DNA of 64,000 nt from Multifurca ochricompacta (lineage: Eukaryota > Basidiomycota > Agaricomycetes > Russulales > Russulaceae), in contig WTXG01000069.1 of NCBI GenBank assembly GCA_022496185.1, forward strand, positions 1-64,000, read 5' to 3'. A program made the position numbers and the translations under genes. The number at the start of each line of letters is the position of its first letter. The stretch's first letter is position 1. The notes under the pieces are model-generated. The model was not told the DNA's origin. It ran no database searches and saw nothing but the letters and a program-made list of their open reading frames with translations. Shown one piece after another: positions 59,961-64,000 of the stretch.

Positions 59961-60812
59961 TCTCTTCAAGATCTCATCCTGACCGAGATTTGAGAGAGCA
60001 AGTTTGTTTCTTGCGCGCATCTCCTCGGGTCCTTTCCCCTTCCACCTCTTGTTAAAAGCGTACTTATAGTCTTTTTGGCCCATCCCATACCACTCGCCAC
60101 TCATTGCTTCGCATTTGTTGTTGTCTCCAACCCCGGATCCATCTGACTCTGCCTTTGCCTTTGTCCTTTACAACGAACCCCATGTCGTTTATCTTATGTC
60201 GTCTCCACCCGCTCGCCGTCGCCGCCTAGACTGCGACCCCCCCCACTCGCGCCCACTTTTAGTCTTGAATTGCCCTTCTTTCCATGTGCGACAGAAAACC
60301 CGTACTCTGTGTTCATGATCATCATCTCCATTACTCATCCGACACTCGCGCCAGCATTGATGTCTCTTTGCCTATCACCGTAATCTATCATTCACTCTTC
60401 CTCGTACCTACTCCCCGTCCATCTTACTCTCTCACTAATTACTAGCCTTGCTTCTGAACTGTCCTAACTCTTGTATTATCGTGTGGGACTGGTGTCTTGA
60501 CCCTACAAATATCTCTTTTTTTTTCCTTCTAAGCTTCCACAATGAACATGAGAAAAGACAAATACATTATTGTCGTATTCTCGAACGGTATCCGCCTCTC
60601 AGGGAAATTCATGCTCCATCATATCCAACTCAAGCAGACCGATCTCAATCGTATATCACGGCCAATCAATTATAAATGAGCTCCGAAAACCTTCGCATTA
60701 GCATAGGAAAAAGAATAAGCCACTGACAAACCAGCGTATCTAAGCATTGGGGAAAACATAATTCGTTGCCATCCATTCATTTCATGAACCTCACTCCATC
60801 CATCAAAATTAT
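59961..60812. other. Intergenic, no gene seen
   Basis: Downstream flank of DELD copy 2. Pyrimidine-rich; open frames have no family likeness. Confidence 0.5.
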
Positions 60813-61958
60813 CTAGTCGAGTTCGTCAATAGAGCGACTGGAAAGAGCGGCGAGCACGAGAAGTTGCTCGGGGGAGACGTCACGCGAGTTCAAGAGAGCG
60901 GCGGTGAGGATGGAATCGAGGTCGTCGTCACGGGCCATGACCTGGTCAGGGGACATATCTCGCGAGTTCAAGAGGGCGGCAGTGAGGATGGCATCGAGGT
61001 CGTCGTCGCGGGCCACGACCTGATCAGAAGGCAGATCCTGGGAGTTCAAGAGGGCGAGTGTGAGGACGTCATTGAGGTCGCGGGACATGAGCTCGTCGTC
61101 GCGTTTTCCGCCCTTCGTAAGGATACTCGCGATTTTGCCGAAGAGGGAGGTAAGGAAGGTCCGCGCCTGGAGCTGTTCACCGGATGTGAGATCACGCGAG
61201 CTCAAGAGGGCGGCGGTGAGGATGGCATCAAGGTCGTCGTCGCGGGCCACGACCTGGTCAGGAGACATATCCCGTGAGTTCAAGAGGGCAGCGGTGAGGA
61301 TGGCATCGAGGTCGTCGTCGCGGGCCACGACCTGGTCAGGAGACATATCCCGTGAGGTCAAGAGGGCAGCGGTGAGGATGGCATCGAGGTCGTCGTCGCG
61401 GGCCACGACCTGATCAGGAGACATATCCCGTGAGGTCAAGAGGGCGGCGGTGAGGATGGCATCAAGGTCGTCGTCGCGGGCCACGACCTGGTCAGGAGAC
61501 ATATCCCGTGAGTTCAAGAGGGCAGCGGTGAGGATGGCATCAAGGTCGTCGTCGCGGGCCACGACCTGATCAGGAGACATATCCCGTGAGTTCAAGAGGG
61601 CAGCGGTGAGGATGGCATTGAGTTCGTCGTCGCGGGCCACGACCTGATCAGGAGACACATCCCGCGAGTCCAGGAGATCACGACTAGAGAGAGCACTGGC
61701 GATAAGAATATCCTCAAGGTCACGGCTTTGAACAAGACTCCTAGCAACGACAGGGGAGGCCGATGAAACGTCGCGGGCAACAACCTCGGAGAAAGGTGAT
61801 GAGCCAGTAGCGTCACGAGCCCTGTGAAAGACGTAAGTCGGGAGAAAAAAAAACCCCTTCTGAGACTATATCTCGACAACTTACGTGAGGGGAACCGAGA
61901 GAACCGGGGCAGCAACGGAGGCAGCGAGAACGAGGAGGGCGACGTTGGATGCGTGCAT
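60813..61958 (-). CDS. DELD-type secreted tandem-repeat protein (copy 2), intact
   Basis: Exons 61885-61958 and 60813-61821 with a 63-bp intron; 360 residues, clean frame. Signal peptide MHASNVALLVLAASVAAPVLS, then a spacer of about 60 residues, then at least nine modules of 26 residues with the pattern ARDDDLDAILTAALL, N/T/S, SRDMSPDQVV. The run is broken once (about residue 240) by a different segment, TFLTSLFGKIASILTKGGKR, with one dibasic KR site. The end is LAALSSRSIDELD. The modules read as one amphipathic helix plus an SPDQ-capped turn, a possible solenoid. RSIDELD places it with the DELD secreted proteins of Serendipita indica; the repeat architecture differs from those small histidine/alanine-rich members. 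Function unknown. Paralogue at 31810-33474 keeps the same intron position and phase. Confidence 0.88.
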
Positions 61959-62229
61959 CGTTATCTTCTTTTTAATTGACGAGAGCTGGGTGGATGTGGA
62001 ACCAGAAAAAAAAAGGGAACGTGATAGAATAGCACGAATTTGGCTTAGAAAACAAGTGCAAAAAGGGCTAATCATATTTTCAGCAAAAAGTTCGTCGACG
62101 AGGGGGAAAGTGGTAGTCAGAGAAGAATTGGGAAAAGGTGTACTCACCAACCAGTGCCGGAGCAAAAGAAAGAATACGAAAAAGGAGATGGAGCTGGGGG
62201 AAATCTGGTTTTTCAGAAAAAGGTCGCCC

Positions 62230-62960
62230 TTTTATGTAGGGTCCGGTCCGTTGACCGCAGAGAGCTCAAGTCATATCAACCATTGACATGACCGACAGAT
62301 TGCCGGATGCCCACAACGGCGGTGGAAAGCATACTGTCCAAAATTTATGAGCAATCAAATGAGATTAATAAGAAGTGATGCAACGACGTAGGCTCGGTGC
62401 TGGTGTTACACCCGGAAGCCGTTACGCGTCAGGGGTGGAAACAATCATGAAGTGTTCTCGGAAGGCGTTAAAGCCGTTTATCCATCACAAAATCTAAAGT
62501 TTTTTGGATTGGCTGTATAGATTATGAAAAAAAAAAAAAGCGATATTGAATGGGCTGCAGGGGCACGGGAAAGAGAGCCCTGACCGCACATAGCCGAGCC
62601 GACATGTACAGAGATAGACCAAGGCAGTTCGTGCCTACCTAGAATATCAGGATCCTCGAAATTCCGGGGACCGGAATTGAATAGACCAAAATTCTGAGTT
62701 CAGCCGGGGGAGGAGGGGGATGGAGGGGCTTGGCCATCAATGTTATAAAAGTGGGGGAAAGTAACCTGTACTTGCTGACCCTAATGGGCAAGAAGCAGCA
62801 GATTGTTTGTAAGATGAGATGATGGGGCCCGGAATGCAAATGTACTGATAAAAGATACAGAACTAGATCATAAGTGCTCTAATTCAGGGTTTGATGAAAG
62901 AGAGGAGAGGTGATAGCTGAAGGTTCCATGCTCAACACTCGAGCCATCCTTACAATGAGA
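62230..62960 (-). repeat. Dispersed repeat R, copy R4, upstream of DELD copy 2
   Basis: Same orientation as R1: 62245-62540 matches 42845-43150 (GATGCCCACAACGGCGGTGGAAAG, AGAAGTGATGCAACGACGTAGG, TTTTTTGGATTGGCTGTATAG), then 62590-62760 matches 43785-43940, then 62830-62960 matches 43665-43775. Thus the order of blocks is changed relative to R1. Confidence 0.75.
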
Positions 62961-63195
62961 ATGGGAATGAAAGTGTTGAGCAAAACTCACAAAAATCAAT
63001 ACGGGCCTCGAGGGCGTAGCTGTTCTATTCTGCTTACTAAGAATGAAGTTTGCGCCCAGGGCCACGAAGAGAGGACATGTTCGGTCACACTCATGAAACA
63101 AAGGAACTTGTTGGAAGAGCAGGAGTCAAATCCAAGGATTGCCGGGATTCGAACACTTCTTGAAGATACACTCTGTCCGTTGCTTTAAGTGGACC

Positions 63196-63580
63196 GGTCA
63201 TCATCATTATCAATCATTGCCAGTGGGGTTCCGATATCCTCATCCTTCTCCACAATGCACCTCCATCTCTTATTCCAACAGCTGATAACACCCACAATCG
63301 TGCAAACGAATTGGGAGGTTGTCTGTTGGGCGCGCAAAAGAAGTACTTTCTCAAATCAAAGCGATGCCAGCACATTCTAGGTTCTGGACTCGAGGACCCC
63401 TGTGAGCTACCTTATCGGTCAACCGGTTGGCAACAAGTTCCAGGAGGTCAACATCCCAAAATAATCCCGAGTTTGGTTTTGCCCAACATCAGTATTCTGC
63501 GCTCATCCCTTTCATACCATGGGCAGACCCGAGCAGTATTTCTTGGATGTGTATATTCCATCATATTGTACAATCGCGAG
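63196..63580 (+). pseudogene. CHAT protease relic
   Basis: Plus strand, two frames. Frame 1 from about 63206 reads SDILILLHNAPPSLIPTAD and NRANEL, matching the segment just before the CHAT domain of the two genes at 39-47 kb. Frame 2 from about 63408 reads SYLIGQPV, SRVWFCPTSVFC and QYFLDVYIPSYC, the next conserved blocks. Stops and shifts separate them, and sequence after 63580 no longer matches. Only about 130 codons survive and the His and Cys region is absent. Confidence 0.75.
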
Positions 63581-63599
63581 GCCGTGTGAGTTAGAAGCA

Positions 63600-64000
63600 G
63601 AGAGAGGTTCCGGGAGAGAGAAAAGGAGAGAGAAGAAGGGTTCGATGTCGATGAGAACACTGAGACAGACAAGTAGCCTTGCAAGTCTGGTAGGCCGTTT
63701 GCTACACTTCAAGGCTGGAAAATACAAATCTGAGAACTGGTCTGTCAATACGTTGAAGACTCTTGAAACTGGCTAGACCGTTCGCTACCTTCGAAGGTTG
63801 TGGCACACAACGAGACGAAGAGGTGAGACAAAGCTGACATTTCATAGATAACATACTCGTCTTAAAATACATGAGGTCAGTATAAAACAAGCCAATTCCA
63901 GGTTTATTATGCAAAGATGTAAGTGGTATAAGGAAGGACCCGCTTCATGGGTGTGAAGATGAAAGGGAGATGATTGACGATACAAGTCACTGTGGAGACG
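63600..64000. repeat. Inverse copy of the 54.2-54.6 kb repeat, cut by window end
   Basis: See 54150-54600. It starts close behind the CHAT relic and continues past the window edge, so its full length is unknown. Confidence 0.7.

Noticed and set aside
60864..61413. Plus-strand repeat proteins antisense to DELD copy 2
   Set aside because: The 78-bp repeat is open in several frames; signal peptide, intron and RSIDELD end support only the minus strand.
63100..63190. Possible tRNA (GATTCGAA motif near 63148)
   Set aside because: Only a T-arm-like match; no acceptor, D or anticodon stems could be formed. No other tRNA or rRNA was recognised.

Overview
The window is nuclear DNA of a filamentous basidiomycete. 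Genes are broken by many short GT-AG introns (mostly 50-80 bp), coding exons match Agaricomycete-type proteins, and there are no operons. Two secreted repeat proteins (31.8-33.5 kb and 60.8-62.0 kb) end exactly in RSIDELD, the C-terminal signature of the DELD secreted proteins described from Serendipita (Piriformospora) indica. My best guess is therefore a Serendipita-like member of Sebacinales. That placement rests on family knowledge, not on a search.

Layout. 0-8.2 kb is transposon territory: the 5' end of a Ty3/gypsy element (LTR plus gag with a nonsense codon), an array of about 190-bp repeats, a Ty1/copia integrase fragment, and a secreted aspartic protease gene that has been cut by a hAT-type element (8-bp target duplication) and truncated by the copia fragment. 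8.8-31.1 kb is a gene-rich housekeeping island: Crinkler-type kinase, GT17 glycosyltransferase, gamma-butyrobetaine-type dioxygenase, aldo/keto reductase, anion:cation symporter, F-box protein, Rtf1 of the Paf1 complex, and a Ccc1/VIT iron transporter. 31.8-36.6 kb holds the first DELD repeat protein and a second hAT copy. 39-53 kb holds a tandem duplication of a 4.85-kb unit with a TPR-CHAT protease gene. The upstream region of the second copy is stuffed with nested elements: two ORF1-only LINE insertions, a third hAT element, and a truncated LINE inside that element. 53-64 kb holds an inverted-repeat element, a Crinkler-kinase relic, a MaoC hydratase with a likely peroxisomal SKL tail, further dispersed repeats, the second DELD gene, and a CHAT relic.

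The genes do not form one pathway. Themes that recur are effector or immunity-like genes (CHAT, Crinkler kinase, DELD, secreted protease) embedded in repeats, with conserved housekeeping genes between them. Many otherwise convincing genes carry single-base deletions that break the frame. They are all losses, which suggests consensus sequencing errors at least as much as pseudogenes, so those genes are described as genes with a flagged frameshift. The strongest novelty candidates are the ORF1-only LINE pair, the enlarged tandem-repeat DELD proteins, and the CHAT tandem pair with its conserved 13-nt first exon.
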